NCBI RefSeq assembly: GCF_042466415.1
Contig: NZ_JAXHCH010000002.1
Coordinates: forward strand, 2,294,001 to 2,358,000
DNA: 64,000 nt
DNA from: Albirhodobacter sp042466415
GTDB taxonomy: Bacteria > Pseudomonadota > Alphaproteobacteria > Rhodobacterales > Rhodobacteraceae
Direction of reading: 5' to 3'
Both the position numbers and the translations under genes were made by a program. This document shows, one piece after another, positions 1 through 10,300 of the stretch (its first letter is position 1; each line of letters begins with the position of its first letter). The notes below the pieces were generated by a model, which was not told the DNA's origin, did no database searches, and saw only the letters and a list, made by a program, of their open reading frames with translations.

Positions 1-1011
1 CTTCACACCAGCAGCAGCCCCTTCGCAGGCTTCCTCTTTCGAGATTTGGCCTGCGTCGATGACAACATCGAGGTTGTCTTGCGTGATTGGCGTCGGAGCG
101 AGGAAGATCGCGTTCATTTCAACGCCCTTCTCACCGCCGGACCATTTCACGGCGCCCTCAACGGATGAGGCTTCGGTGCCTTCGGCCAATGCAACCGCGA
201 TATCTGCCGCTGCTTTTCCGAGAACACGCGAGTCTTTCCAAACGGATACAGTTTGGGTGCCCCGTGCAACACGGTTCAGCGCCGCCAAGTCACCATCTTG
301 ACCGCCAACCGGAACAGCGAGGCCTTGCGCGGAGAGCGCAGCGATTACGCCGCCGGCCATACCGTCGTTCTCGGCCAGAACCGCATCGACCATGTTGTCA
401 TTCGCGGTGAGGATCTGCTCCATGTTCTTTTGAGCATTGTCAGGCTTCCAGCCATCGGTGAAGCTCTCACCGACGATCTTGATCTTGCCGGCCTCAACGT
501 CCGGCCCGATGACTTCCATCATGCCTTCAAGAAGGAAGGCGGCATTGGGATCACCCTTGTCGCCTTTAATGATCGCGTAATTGCCTTCTGGCTGTGCCGC
601 CATAACGCTTTCTGCAATGATTTTACCGACGCCTTTGTTGTCGAAGGTCAGGTAAAACGCGCGCTCGTCCTCCACGAGGCGGTCATACCCGACGACCGGA
701 ATCCCTTCCGCGTCAGCTTTATCGACGGCGGGCCCTACGGCATCCTTATCGACCGACAAGATGATCAACGCATCCGCACCTTGTGCGATCAGCGCTTCCA
801 CATCGGTAAGCTGCTTTGCGGCCGAATTCTGCGCATCAGCGGAGATATATTTGTTGCCGCCCGCTTCCAAAGCGGCCTTGATTGCGCTCTCGTCGGTCTT
901 CCAACGCTCCTCTTGGAAGTTCGACCAGGATACGCCCACGGTCATTTCAGCATATGCAGAAGTTGCCATGCCTGCTGTCAAAGCGACAGCGGCGAGAATG
1001 ATCTTATTCAT
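1..1011 (-). CDS. xylF: D-xylose-type ABC transporter substrate-binding protein (3' end cut by window edge)
   Basis: Periplasmic binding protein of a sugar ABC importer, expected to capture D-xylose or a related pentose and deliver it to an XylGH-type permease outside the window. The start is the ATG at 1009-1011, preceded by a GGAGGA-like Shine-Dalgarno. Residues 1-22 form a signal peptide ending in SAYA. The body resembles XylF throughout: an ERW motif near the mature N-terminus, GYDRL in the middle, SFTDGW before the second lobe and SGQD-like GGQDGD. 337 codons are visible with no stop. E. coli XylF is about 330 residues, so only a few residues are missing. The gene is divergent from a ROK regulator, the usual arrangement for a xylose locus. 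Sugar specificity is inferred from family resemblance only. Confidence 0.88.
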   Translation of the reverse strand, partial: MNKIILAAVALTAGMATSAYAEMTVGVSWSNFQEERWKTDESAIKAALEAGGNKYISADAQNSAAKQLTDVEALIAQGADALIILSVDKDAVGPAVDKADAEGIPVVGYDRLVEDERAFYLTFDNKGVGKIIAESVMAAQPEGNYAIIKGDKGDPNAAFLLEGMMEVIGPDVEAGKIKIVGESFTDGWKPDNAQKNMEQILTANDNMVDAVLAENDGMAGGVIAALSAQGLAVPVGGQDGDLAALNRVARGTQTVSVWKDSRVLGKAAADIAVALAEGTEASSVEGAVKWSGGEKGVEMNAIFLAPTPITQDNLDVVIDAGQISKEEACEGAAAGVK

Positions 1012-1071
1012 GTATTCCTCCCGTATGGGCCCACAACGACCCTTGCTCGACATTCCGCCGAGATAGCTCAA

Positions 1072-1099
1072 GTTATCCTTGATTAAATTCAGTTGTCAA
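1072..1099 (-). promoter_or_regulatory. Candidate sigma-70 promoter of xylF
   Basis: On the minus strand a perfect -35 TTGACA is followed after 16 nt by GATAAC, about 60 bp upstream of the xylF start. It sits in the 208-bp divergent region (1012-1219) shared with the ROK regulator. The AT-rich spacer is a plausible operator site, but I could not define a convincing palindrome. Assigned by eye. Confidence 0.4.
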
Positions 1100-1219
1100 A
1101 ATAAAAATGACGTATGAAACTCGATATGCAGGGTTAAATACCGAAAATTAGCCGCACTGCAGCGAATAATGTGCAGATGCAGCATGAAAAAGACGACTTT
1201 TAGTTAGGGTGGTGAACAA

Positions 1220-2494
1220 ATGGACGACGGTATTTCACCATTGCGGCTTGGTCGCGGGGCCCCCGGTTGTGGCCCGCTGATTTCCTCGCTCTCTGAAACC
1301 GCTCGCCCGCTGCGGCAGCAAATCTTCGAGCGCGTTCGCGCGGCAGGCTCGATCGCGCGCGTTCAGCTCGCAAAGGATCTCGCCGTTAGCCCTGCGTCTG
1401 TCACGACAATAACGTCGGAATTGATCGAGGCGGGTTACCTGCAAGAGGTCGCAGCGCTGCGTGAAACCGACACGGTTCGTGGCCGGCCAGCGGTGGCGCT
1501 TGGCGTGAAACCAACCGCGCATCTTGTCGCCGGTATCAAGCTATCGGATCGTGAGCATACAGCCGTGATCGTCGATTTCGCGGGAAACCTCCTCGCGGAT
1601 GAGGCGATTACCCGTATCCCTAACGCCCTCGCAACGTCTGATCTTTCAAATGCTACGGAGGAACTTCTTGAGCGGGTGTGCCGGAAGGCGGGGATCGCAC
1701 GCGAACAGCTGACCGCCGTTGGTCTTGGCGTACCTGGTTTCGTTGATTGCCCGACTGGTGTGGTGCATTGGTCCCCCGTTTTGCAAGAAACCCATGTCCC
1801 ACTCGCGCGGATTGTGTCTGAACGCATTGGGATTCCAGTCCATGTCGATAATGACGCCAATCTCGTTACTTTGGCCGAGCTTTGGTTTGGGGCCGGACGA
1901 AGCTTGCCGGATTTTGCCGTAGTCACAATCGAGCATGGCTTGGGGATGGGGTTTGTTCTAAACCACCGTCTCTTCCGCGGCGTGCGTGGGATGGGGATGG
2001 AGTTGGGGCATACGAAAGTTCAACTCGATGGCGCTCTGTGCCGCTGCGGCCAGCGCGGTTGCCTTGAAGCTTACGTCGCCGATTACGCGCTGGTCCGCGA
2101 AGCTCAAACAGCGCTCAACCTTCCAAATCGAGACACGCAATCCACAGGAATCCTGCTGGAAAGCTTGTACGATCACGCCAAAGCAGGCAACGCCGCCGCG
2201 CGGTCGATCTTCCATCGGGCGGGTCGGTATCTCGCTTTGGGATTGGCCAATGTGATCAATATTTTTGATCCTGAATTTATCATCCTGTCAGGGGAACGCA
2301 TGCGTTACGATTATCTCTACGCGAAAGAAACCTTCGCTGAGATGGGTAATATGGTTCTCCAAACGGGCCGCGCGCGACCTCATATTGAAACCCATGCTTG
2401 GGGTGATCTTTTGTGGGCGCATGGCGCCGCGGCTTTGGCGTTGCATGAAGTCACGGAAAGCCGTTTAGGCGCTTCGCGGGATCTCGCAGCATGA
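1220..2494 (+). CDS. ROK-family transcriptional regulator (XylR-like)
   Basis: Probable sugar-responsive repressor of the divergent xylF operon. The 424-residue protein has an N-terminal winged HTH (about residues 30-75, with the SPASVTTITSELIEAG helix-turn-helix segment) followed by a ROK sugar-kinase-like domain. The ROK signature is clear: a DNDAN active-site-like motif, a GHTKV stretch and the zinc cluster CRCGQRGCLEAY. ROK repressors normally bind a sugar or sugar phosphate in this domain and release DNA. A purine-rich AGGGTGGTG lies before the ATG. The stop overlaps the ATG of the next gene by 4 bp (ATGA), so the downstream secreted protein is probably translated by coupling. That is an unusual partner for a repressor. 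Confidence 0.88.
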   Translation: MDDGISPLRLGRGAPGCGPLISSLSETARPLRQQIFERVRAAGSIARVQLAKDLAVSPASVTTITSELIEAGYLQEVAALRETDTVRGRPAVALGVKPTAHLVAGIKLSDREHTAVIVDFAGNLLADEAITRIPNALATSDLSNATEELLERVCRKAGIAREQLTAVGLGVPGFVDCPTGVVHWSPVLQETHVPLARIVSERIGIPVHVDNDANLVTLAELWFGAGRSLPDFAVVTIEHGLGMGFVLNHRLFRGVRGMGMELGHTKVQLDGALCRCGQRGCLEAYVADYALVREAQTALNLPNRDTQSTGILLESLYDHAKAGNAAARSIFHRAGRYLALGLANVINIFDPEFIILSGERMRYDYLYAKETFAEMGNMVLQTGRARPHIETHAWGDLLWAHGAAALALHEVTESRLGASRDLAA

Positions 2495-4008
2495 GGTGGT
2501 GTCCGGCAGTACTCGCTGTTTTTGCCTGTTTAGAGCCAGTTTTTGCTGATCCTGTGTTCGTGAACGATCAATCTGGCCTCCCCGTGGAGCATATTTATTC
2601 CGGTGGATGGGAGCATTTTGTCGGCGGCGGCGTTGCTGCGTTTGATTGCAATAACGATGCTCGACCTGATCTCTTCGCGGCAGGGGGTGATCAATCGGCA
2701 CGGTTGTTCGTGAACCAAACCGAGGCCTTGCACGCCATTCGGTTCGATACCGGCGCGCTCGCTAATATCCCACAAGAGCTCCTGACGCATGTCACCGGCG
2801 CCTACCCGATCGATATCGACAGTGATGGCGAGATGGATCTCGTGGTTCTGCGCGTGGGCGAGAATGTCATTCTCCGAGGTCTGGGAAATTGCGCGTTTGA
2901 GGTCGGGCGGGGCGCTCTTGCCCTGCCGCCCCGTGATGCATGGACAGCGGCATTCGCCGCGACGTGGGAAACTGGGCAGATACTCCCGACGCTTGCATTT
3001 GGGAATTACGTCGATCGGAACGATCCCGACGGCCCCTTCGAGGCGTGTGACACATCGGAGTTGATCCGGCCTAATGGCTCTGAATATCCTGAAATAGAGA
3101 CGATTTCACCGGGGTACTGCGCGCTATCGATGCAAATTTCGGATTGGCGTCGGGCGGGAACTCCGGAATTACGTATCTCGAATGATCGTCATTACTATGT
3201 GCGTGGCGGATATGAGCAGATGTTCAAACTCTCGCCTTTGATTGAGCGTGAAGATTGGCCGCATATCTCACTTTGGGGTATGGGAATCGCCAGCCATGAC
3301 ATCACAGGTGATGGTTTACCGGAAGTGATGACCACCTCTATGGGCGATCAGCTTTTGCAGTTCAATCGGGGTGACCACTTTGAGAATGCGCCCTTCTCGA
3401 TCGGCACCTATGCTCAACGCCCATTTATCGGAGATGATGGGCGCCCCGCCACAGGCTGGCATGCCGAGTTTGGCGATATCGACAACGATAGCCGTGCTGA
3501 TTTGTTTATCGCTAAGGGTAATGTCGATCAAATGCCGTCAAATGCGATAAACGATCCCAATAATCTCTTAATGCAGCAGTCCGATGGGACATTCGTTGAG
3601 GTCGCCGCCGCCGCTGGTGTTGCGAGCGTCGCACGCTCACGTGGTGCGGCCTTGCTTGATTTGAACGCTGATGGATTGCTGGATATTGTCGTCGTCAATC
3701 GACGCGCGCCGATGGAGATCTGGCGCAACGCGACGCCAGAAACAGGTGTTTGGGCCAAGATAGAGCCGAAACAGACGGGCGTTAATCCAAATGCCGTCGG
3801 TGCGTGGGTTGAGGTGCGGACCGGTGACCTCGTCCAGTCCGTTGAAGTCACTGTGGGTGGTGGACACGCGGGGGGGAAGGCGCTGCCGCTGCACTTCGGG
3901 CTTGGGAATGCCGCCTCCGCCGAGATGCGCGTGATCTGGCCAGACCAGACCACGACACATTGGCAGCCGGTGAAGATCGGCGCGCTCAATAAAATAGTAC
4001 GCGACTAA
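2491..4008 (+). CDS. Secreted FG-GAP/VCBS repeat protein with C-terminal ASPIC/UnbV domain (CRTAC1 family)
   Basis: 505 residues with a signal peptide (residues 1-20, cleavage near VFA-DP). The body carries repeated calcium-binding FG-GAP loops of the DxNxDxxxD type, for example DCNNDARPD, DIDSDGEMD, DITGDGLPE, DIDNDSRAD and DLNADGLLD. These fold as an integrin-like beta-propeller. The last ~90 residues match the ASPIC/UnbV domain (GAWVEVRTG, then a GGG-rich turn and LHFGLG). Proteins of this class are extracytoplasmic, and their substrates are generally unknown. The gene is coupled by ATGA overlap to the ROK regulator. Its stop overlaps by 3 bp that of the convergent di-heme peroxidase gene (stop codons at 4006-4008 and 4005-4007). 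I do not know its function. Confidence 0.82.
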   Translation: MRWCPAVLAVFACLEPVFADPVFVNDQSGLPVEHIYSGGWEHFVGGGVAAFDCNNDARPDLFAAGGDQSARLFVNQTEALHAIRFDTGALANIPQELLTHVTGAYPIDIDSDGEMDLVVLRVGENVILRGLGNCAFEVGRGALALPPRDAWTAAFAATWETGQILPTLAFGNYVDRNDPDGPFEACDTSELIRPNGSEYPEIETISPGYCALSMQISDWRRAGTPELRISNDRHYYVRGGYEQMFKLSPLIEREDWPHISLWGMGIASHDITGDGLPEVMTTSMGDQLLQFNRGDHFENAPFSIGTYAQRPFIGDDGRPATGWHAEFGDIDNDSRADLFIAKGNVDQMPSNAINDPNNLLMQQSDGTFVEVAAAAGVASVARSRGAALLDLNADGLLDIVVVNRRAPMEIWRNATPETGVWAKIEPKQTGVNPNAVGAWVEVRTGDLVQSVEVTVGGGHAGGKALPLHFGLGNAASAEMRVIWPDQTTTHWQPVKIGALNKIVRD

Positions 4009-5324
4009 CGTTCAATCGGTAGGCCGCTTGGCACTGCCTCGGGGATCCCGAGACGGCCCTCAATTGCTGAGGGGTCCGTTAAGGCTCCCAGAAACGCCAT
4101 GAGTTCGCGGATCCTCGCTTCGTCGAGTGCCTCGCCTACCGGGGCCGCTTGCGCAATCTCGAAGCGTTTCGCGGGATCGTCCATAACCACCCAATCCGGC
4201 TTTGTATTGGGCAGGTCGGGCAGAGTTGGCCGCGTGAACCGATTGAGGCCTTCCCGTGGTTCGGCATGATCTCGTAGGAATTGCGCAAGGTTGGTATGGG
4301 CGCCGGCGTGGCCCCACGGACCGGTGGCGGTCACATTCCGCAATGACGGTGTCCGAAACGCGAAACGATCCTCGGCCCGCCCCGTGACACGGCCTCGGCC
4401 TTCGTCGTTCGAGTGTTTCTCAAACCTTTCGGCCTTTCCTGGCCCGATTTGTGGCGCCGCCATCGCATGGAAATCGTGATCTGTTTGCAAAGCCCCGGCG
4501 TGGCAAGTTGCGCATCCGCCATCGCCATAGAAGAATTCTGCCCCCGCGACCGCGTCTTGTGAGAGGTCGGCCTTCCCTGCGAGCCACGCGTCAAACGGGC
4601 TTGTGTCCGAGCGCCACTCAAATTCGATAAAAGCCGCGATTGCGTTGGAGATATCCGTGAAACCAATGGCGCGCCCCGCAGCAATCTCGGGGTAGACCGC
4701 CGCGAATTGGGAGGCATAGTCGGGCAATTCCGCGACCCGTTTCGCGATGACGTCCCAAGCGCCGCCCGATCCTGTAATCCGCCCCGAGCGAACAGCCTTC
4801 GCAACATCGTTTTCCGAATAGTGCCCCGCCATTTCATCGCCGGACAGCACTGGAAACATGGTTTGCGCCGATAGAATGGACGTGAATCCCGTTACCATTT
4901 CATCTTCCATCGGCGTCCGGAGACCCGATGGCCGTGTCGGATCAACGCCGATGCGGCCATCGTGGAACAGAATGGTGAATTCCTTTGCGCCGAGGTTAAA
5001 AAGCGCGGGAGAGTTGCGCGGTATGCGTTGCTCTGGGGTATTTTCGTTCAACGCATATCGCGCCGGACCGAGCCCCGCGGCACCCTCACCGAGCCCGAGG
5101 CTCATCCCGTCGGATGTCCCGAATTTCGGATGATGGCAGGTCGCACAGGAAATGTTCCGGTTTCCAGACAGCACGGCATCGTAGAAAAGCAACTGGCCTA
5201 GCTTGGCCTCCATGACCGAGACAGGTGCGTAATCCGCATCCGTGAGCGGCGCGGGGAATTCGGCCCGCGCCGCAATAGGAGCAACGAGGAACGCTAAAAA
5301 CGTTAAGCTTGCTGCGCGGGTCAT
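4005..5324 (-). CDS. Di-heme cytochrome c peroxidase / MauG-like protein
   Basis: 439-residue periplasmic redox protein. The ATG at 5322-5324 gives a signal peptide (MTRAASLTFLAFL, ending ARA-EF); longer in-frame extensions lack one. Two CATCH heme-binding motifs are present, one about 70 residues from the start (SCATCHHPKFGTSDG) and one in the second half (GCATCHAGALQTDHDFH). This is the di-heme arrangement of the CcpA/MauG superfamily. These enzymes either reduce H2O2 or, as in MauG, catalyse oxidative post-translational modification; the sequence alone does not say which. The start overlaps the stop of the upstream aldo-keto reductase by 4 bp, so the two form one operon. Confidence 0.85.
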   Translation of the reverse strand: MTRAASLTFLAFLVAPIAARAEFPAPLTDADYAPVSVMEAKLGQLLFYDAVLSGNRNISCATCHHPKFGTSDGMSLGLGEGAAGLGPARYALNENTPEQRIPRNSPALFNLGAKEFTILFHDGRIGVDPTRPSGLRTPMEDEMVTGFTSILSAQTMFPVLSGDEMAGHYSENDVAKAVRSGRITGSGGAWDVIAKRVAELPDYASQFAAVYPEIAAGRAIGFTDISNAIAAFIEFEWRSDTSPFDAWLAGKADLSQDAVAGAEFFYGDGGCATCHAGALQTDHDFHAMAAPQIGPGKAERFEKHSNDEGRGRVTGRAEDRFAFRTPSLRNVTATGPWGHAGAHTNLAQFLRDHAEPREGLNRFTRPTLPDLPNTKPDWVVMDDPAKRFEIAQAAPVGEALDEARIRELMAFLGALTDPSAIEGRLGIPEAVPSGLPIER

Positions 5325-6352
5325 TCGGTTTCCGATGATTTTGCCCAAAGGTTGATGGGTTGGTCGACCGCGTGTTGATCGATTTCGGCCAGTTCTGCAT
5401 CGGTAAATTCGAGATTTCCAACCGCCCCTGCGCAATCGATCACCTGCTCGGGTTTCGATGCGCCGATCAACGCCGTCGTGATCCCGCCACCGCGTAGAAC
5501 CCATGCGATGGCCATCTGTGCCAAGGTCTGCCCTCTGCGCTTTGCGATGTCGTTCAAGGCGCGTATGTTCTCCACGGCCTCGGGTGTAATCTTTGCGGGA
5601 TCTAGCGACTTCCCCTGAACCGCGCGGCTGCCATCTGGAATGCCGCCGAGGTATTTGCCGGTCAACATCCCCTGCGCAAGAGGTGTAAAGGCGATCGATC
5701 CGATCCCCAGATCTTGCAATGTGTCCTTGAGCCCGTCGGTCTCAACCCAGCGATTAAGCATATTGTAGCTGGGTTGGTGAATGACGCAGGGCGTCCCAAG
5801 CTCCGTCAAAATCGCAGCTGCTTCACGGGTGCGCGCCGAGTTATACGACGAAATCCCCACGTAGAGCGCGCGACCGGACCGCACAATGTGATCCAGAGCC
5901 ATCATCGTTTCTTCAAGCGGTGTCTCTGGATCGAAGCGATGCGAGTAGAAAATATCGACGTAATCCAGCCCCATTCGCTTCAGCGATTGATCGCAGGACG
6001 CGATGAGATATTTGCGGCTGCCCCATTCGCCGTAGGGGCCATCCCACATCCGGTAACCGGCCTTTGACGAAATGATCAACTCGTCCCGATAACCGGCGAA
6101 GTCCGTGCGGAGAATCTCCCCAAACGCGCTCTCGGCGCTGCCTGCGGGAGGGCCGTAATTGTTCGCGAGATCGAAATGGGTAATTCCGTTGTCAAACGCG
6201 GCCTGACAAATCGCGCGCTTGGTCGAATGTGGGGTATCTTCCCCGAAATTGTGCCACAGACCGAGCGAAATCGCGGGAAGCTTTAGGCCAGATTTGCCAC
6301 ATTTTCGATAAGGCATCCGCGTGTAGCGGTCCTGCGCGGGAACATAAGACAT
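5321..6352 (-). CDS. Aldo/keto reductase (MgrA/YghZ-like)
   Basis: Cytosolic NADPH-dependent oxidoreductase of 343 residues. The chosen ATG at 6350-6352 follows a good GGAGGA Shine-Dalgarno. The N-terminus (MPYRKCGKSGLKLPAISLGLW), a FDLANNYGPPAGSAE active-site segment with the catalytic tyrosine, DYVDIFYSHRFDPETP and AWVLR near the C-terminus all match the AKR14-type glyceraldehyde-3-phosphate reductases (YghZ). In E. coli YghZ reduces L-glyceraldehyde 3-phosphate and methylglyoxal; the substrate here is inferred. First gene of a two-gene operon with the di-heme protein, which overlaps it by 4 bp. Confidence 0.87.
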   Translation of the reverse strand: MSYVPAQDRYTRMPYRKCGKSGLKLPAISLGLWHNFGEDTPHSTKRAICQAAFDNGITHFDLANNYGPPAGSAESAFGEILRTDFAGYRDELIISSKAGYRMWDGPYGEWGSRKYLIASCDQSLKRMGLDYVDIFYSHRFDPETPLEETMMALDHIVRSGRALYVGISSYNSARTREAAAILTELGTPCVIHQPSYNMLNRWVETDGLKDTLQDLGIGSIAFTPLAQGMLTGKYLGGIPDGSRAVQGKSLDPAKITPEAVENIRALNDIAKRRGQTLAQMAIAWVLRGGGITTALIGASKPEQVIDCAGAVGNLEFTDAELAEIDQHAVDQPINLWAKSSETE

Positions 6353-6439
6353 GGTTTTCTCCTCCGTTGTGGTGAGGAGACCACAAGCAATTGGCTCTGA
6401 CAAGTTGCGCCTGCTGTTCGAACGCGTAAAGCTGCGCGG

Positions 6440-7306
6440 ATGAACACACTCATTCAACACCCGCTTGTCGCAGCGTGCTGGGTCTTCGCCCGCAACGTCA
6501 TGAACCGCCTGCAAGCGGGCCATATCGGCTTGATCGCCGCAGGGGTGGCATTTTACGCGATCTTCGCGATTTTCCCCGCCACAACAGCGACGATCGCCCT
6601 TTGGAGTTTGGTTTCAGACCCGAATATCATCGCCCAATATCTCGACGTTGCCGAAGGATTTATCCCGCCCGAGGCTTATCGTCTGCTGAGCAATCAGATC
6701 AACGCGTTATTGTCTGGTCCGAGGGCGACGTTGGGGTGGGCGACGGCAGTTTCCGTCGCGATTGCCTTGTTCTCGGCGCGGGCGGGCGTGCAGGCATTGG
6801 TTCAAGGGATAAATGTTATTCACCGTTGTCCATCGCGACAGGTGCTGCGCGGTGTTTTGGCCGGTTACGCGATCACGCTTGCGCTAGTTGCAACGACTTT
6901 GGCCGCCTTCGCGATCATCATCGTTGTGCCGATTGCGATCGCCTTCCTCCCGCTGGGCATACTACGTGAATGGCTTTTGACAGAACTGCCTTGGCTGATG
7001 ATGATCGTATTGATTTTTTCGGGCCTTGCGATCTTGTATCGCTTCGGCCCAAGCCAACCAGAATCCCGTGCCGGCTGGTTCAGTATCGGTGCGCTGGTTG
7101 CAGCCTGCGGTTGGGCGATCGGTTCTCTTGGTTTCTCGTATTATATCGCCAATTTCGGAGCGTATAATCGCGTCTACGGCTCGATTGGCGCCGTCATCGC
7201 CTTGCTCATGTGGCTCTATATTTCCGCCTACGTCATTTTGGTTGGGGCGGCGATCAATGCTGAACTTAAGCACCGCCCCAATCTTCCGAATGGCTTTAAG
7301 GATTAA
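6440..7306 (+). CDS. YihY/BrkB-family inner-membrane protein
   Basis: 288 residues with about six hydrophobic membrane segments. It has the hallmark N-terminal region (GHIGLIAAGVAFYAIFAIFP), a conserved GYAITLAL segment, and a C-terminal YGSIGAVIALLMWLY segment that typifies the YihY/virulence factor BrkB family. Members are often misannotated as RNase BN; the true function is unknown. The start ATG at 6440 lies 87 bp from the divergent aldo-keto reductase. The stop overlaps the stop of the convergent tamB by a few bases, leaving no space for a terminator. Confidence 0.85.
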   Translation: MNTLIQHPLVAACWVFARNVMNRLQAGHIGLIAAGVAFYAIFAIFPATTATIALWSLVSDPNIIAQYLDVAEGFIPPEAYRLLSNQINALLSGPRATLGWATAVSVAIALFSARAGVQALVQGINVIHRCPSRQVLRGVLAGYAITLALVATTLAAFAIIIVVPIAIAFLPLGILREWLLTELPWLMMIVLIFSGLAILYRFGPSQPESRAGWFSIGALVAACGWAIGSLGFSYYIANFGAYNRVYGSIGAVIALLMWLYISAYVILVGAAINAELKHRPNLPNGFKD

Positions 7307-10300
7307 TAGTCTTTCTCGTAGAAGACGCCGATCCCGCTTGTTCCATCAGTGCCAACACTTCCGCGCGCGGTGATGTTGGACGTGACATCGAGATTGAGAG
7401 TGATCTCGGATGTCCCATCGGAGGCCACGGATACGTCGGTGTAGACCTTCTCTGAGATATACTTGCCCACGGTCAGCTCTGCGTTTCCTGAATCGTCGGT
7501 AGAGACATCAAGATCGTCTAGCCCCGTGCTCTCCCGAAGTTTCGAAATGATCCCTGCGCCACCTTTGCCCGCGAGGCTTGCAACGGCCGATGCCAATTGC
7601 GCGGCCTGAAGCGCCGAGAGGGATGTGATATCGCGGCTGAACAAAATCCGCGCCAAGACTTCTTCTTGGGGGAGTTCCGGGCTGGAATAGAGAGTAATCT
7701 CTGGCGATGTTGCATCACCTTCGATCTGAACCGTCGTTGTGACATCATCGCTTTCCGTTGTCGCGAGGAAGCGGATCCAAGGCACCAAAGCCCCCTGCAA
7801 AGCCACCTGCCCCTCATCCAGTGTGAAACGTTTGCCAAGGATATCGAGGCGTCCACGGATCAAACTGAATTGCCCGATCGGGATCACATTTGCCGTGCTG
7901 CCCGTAACGCGAAGCGATCCGCCCAATTCTGCGTCCAAGCCGCGCCCACGCACAAAGATCTCCCGAGGCGCCGAGATCGTGAGATCGATGGGGAATGCCG
8001 GCCCCGCCGCCGCGGCACTCTCGGCCGCGGTCTCAATGAGCCCCGCTTTTTGACGTGTCTCACGCGTTGCTGCGCTTTCATTGACGTGATCAATGTCCGG
8101 GATTTCCGCGATCGAAGTGATCCCTGTCGACGGAATCCGCAGCTCTGTATTGGCGAGCTGTAGCGCGCCTGTGATCCGGGCGCCGCCGGTCAAAGGCCCA
8201 TTGATGGCGACCTGTCCGGAGACCGAAGTCTCATATAGCTCGGGATCGCGAAGCATGAGTTGGTTGAGCTGAATGGTAAGATCCGCCGTATTGGGCGCAT
8301 CGAGTGAAATCGGCCCCGATAGCGTCAACGTACCCCCTGTTGAAAGCTGCGCTCCAACATTCACCTGTGCTCGCAAGTTGGCGAGATCGGTCGTGAGATC
8401 GACGTTCTCCAAGATGAGGCCAAGCGCAGGCGCAACGAGACGGGCGTTGTTCGCCACGATCTTCCCTGATACCGCCGCGAGCGATGGCGCACCATTGATC
8501 GCCAGATCAAAGCCGAGAGGACCTTGCAGCGACCGCGGCTCGATGAAGGCGTTTGCGAGCGCGAGCTCGGTATTGCCCGTGATTTGGAGCGCAAGATTTT
8601 GCAACGCGGCATCCAGTCCGCCCGTTACAGCCGCCTGTGTTCCGCCCGGACCAGAGGCATTAAGATCAAGCTGGTAGCGTTGGGCTGTGCCTGCGATGCT
8701 GCCGCTGACGGTCAATGGCCCAGGGAAATCAGGCGCGAGCAAGGCTGCATTGGCGAGCCGCGCGTCAATATTGAAGTTCTGATTACCGTCAGCAACGATG
8801 CCATCGGCGTTGATCGATACCTGCGCATTGCTGAGATCCGCTTGTTGCAGGGTGATGCGACCATTCTCCTCTTGTGCGACGACCGATAAATTCAACGCTC
8901 CCGCGAGGATCTTATTCACTTCTGCGATTTGCGTGGAGATGCCATTCCCAACCCCGTTGAGCGTGATCTCTCGCTTCGCGCCTTGCGCCGTGACGCGGGC
9001 GGTCAAATCAATCGCGCCACGTACTCCGGTTTGCGTCAAGGACAGGTCTTTGACATTTAGATCGGCGCTGATGTCAGTCGCATCGGAGGACAGAGTTCCC
9101 GAGGCCTCCGCGTCAATGCCACGCGTAGATAGCGTGGCGGTGCGTAAAACAAGACCTGTTTCGTCACGCTTCGCAGACACTTTAATGGCGCTCGTTCCGG
9201 CCAGGATAGGGTCGATTTCGGCGATACCACTTGCGAGGTTTTCGCCGGTGATTTGTGCATCAATATCGAATGCTCCACTCAATGCGGTCGCCGTGCCAGT
9301 GATCTCGGCCGATAGGGCGCCGCCGAGATTTTGGCCGGTTAGGAGAGAGAGGCGCTCCAGCGTTTCGTGCTCTGCCGTCAACGCCGCTTGAATGTCCAAG
9401 CCGCCCGCCAGATCGTCGAATGAAATTTGACCGCTCGCCGAATATCCGGCCCCGTCCAAAGTCATACGGCTCAATCGCAAGGGCGCGTCGGCTTGCCAAG
9501 TGAAGATGGTCTGCAAGTCGATGGTTTCCCCTGTCGCTGCTTGCAGGGCTGGATCTTTCAGCGCGATGCCTTGCGCCGACAATCGCACCGTTCCGCCTAT
9601 GGATGGCGCAGTATCGTCAGGCCGGATACGGCCGGAACCCGACAGCATAACTGTCTTGAAGCTGCCTTCCTCACGCTCGATCCCGTCGACGCTGCCGGAC
9701 AGTTTCCACCCATCACCACGCGCCTGATCATAGGCCAATGTGATCTGCGCGCCGTCGACGTAAGTTTCCGCGCCCGAGATAGGAAGCAAGACAGGCTCAT
9801 CCCCTAATCCGATAAGCGTCTCAAGGTTGAAACGTTGCGGTAGGCCACCTGGTAAAAGATCAAGTGAGCCGTTGACCTTTAGCGCGGCGCTTTCCAGCTT
9901 CAGGTTTTGGAGGCTGAATTGGCCATCGCCACCGCTAGAGCCTTCGGCAATAAGCGCCGTGTTAGACCCGAAAAACGCGCGATACTCGGTGGGCATGAGT
10001 GGCGCGAAATCGCCTTGAAGATCGACGCTAAACGCCGTCTCGCCCTCATCATCGCCTGCCAAAATCTGAACTTTTCCGGCGAGGCGCTCGGAGCCGTTGG
10101 AGGTCATCCGCACGGTCGCGCCGAAGTTTTCAAGCGGCCCGCTCCCCGCCAGCGCAAGGGTGAGCGCCGGCGCGTCAGGAATGCCAGTTTTCCGCGCGAT
10201 AATGCCGTTCTGCGCCTCACGCATCAAAAGATCGATCCCGAGCTGTCGCGTCGCGTTTGCAAAACTTGCAGAGAGCGTGATCTCCGCGTCCTTATCTGTT

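Noticed and set aside
253..1086. 277-codon open frame on the plus strand over xylF
   Set aside because: It is the complement of a clear XylF coding sequence with signal peptide on the minus strand.
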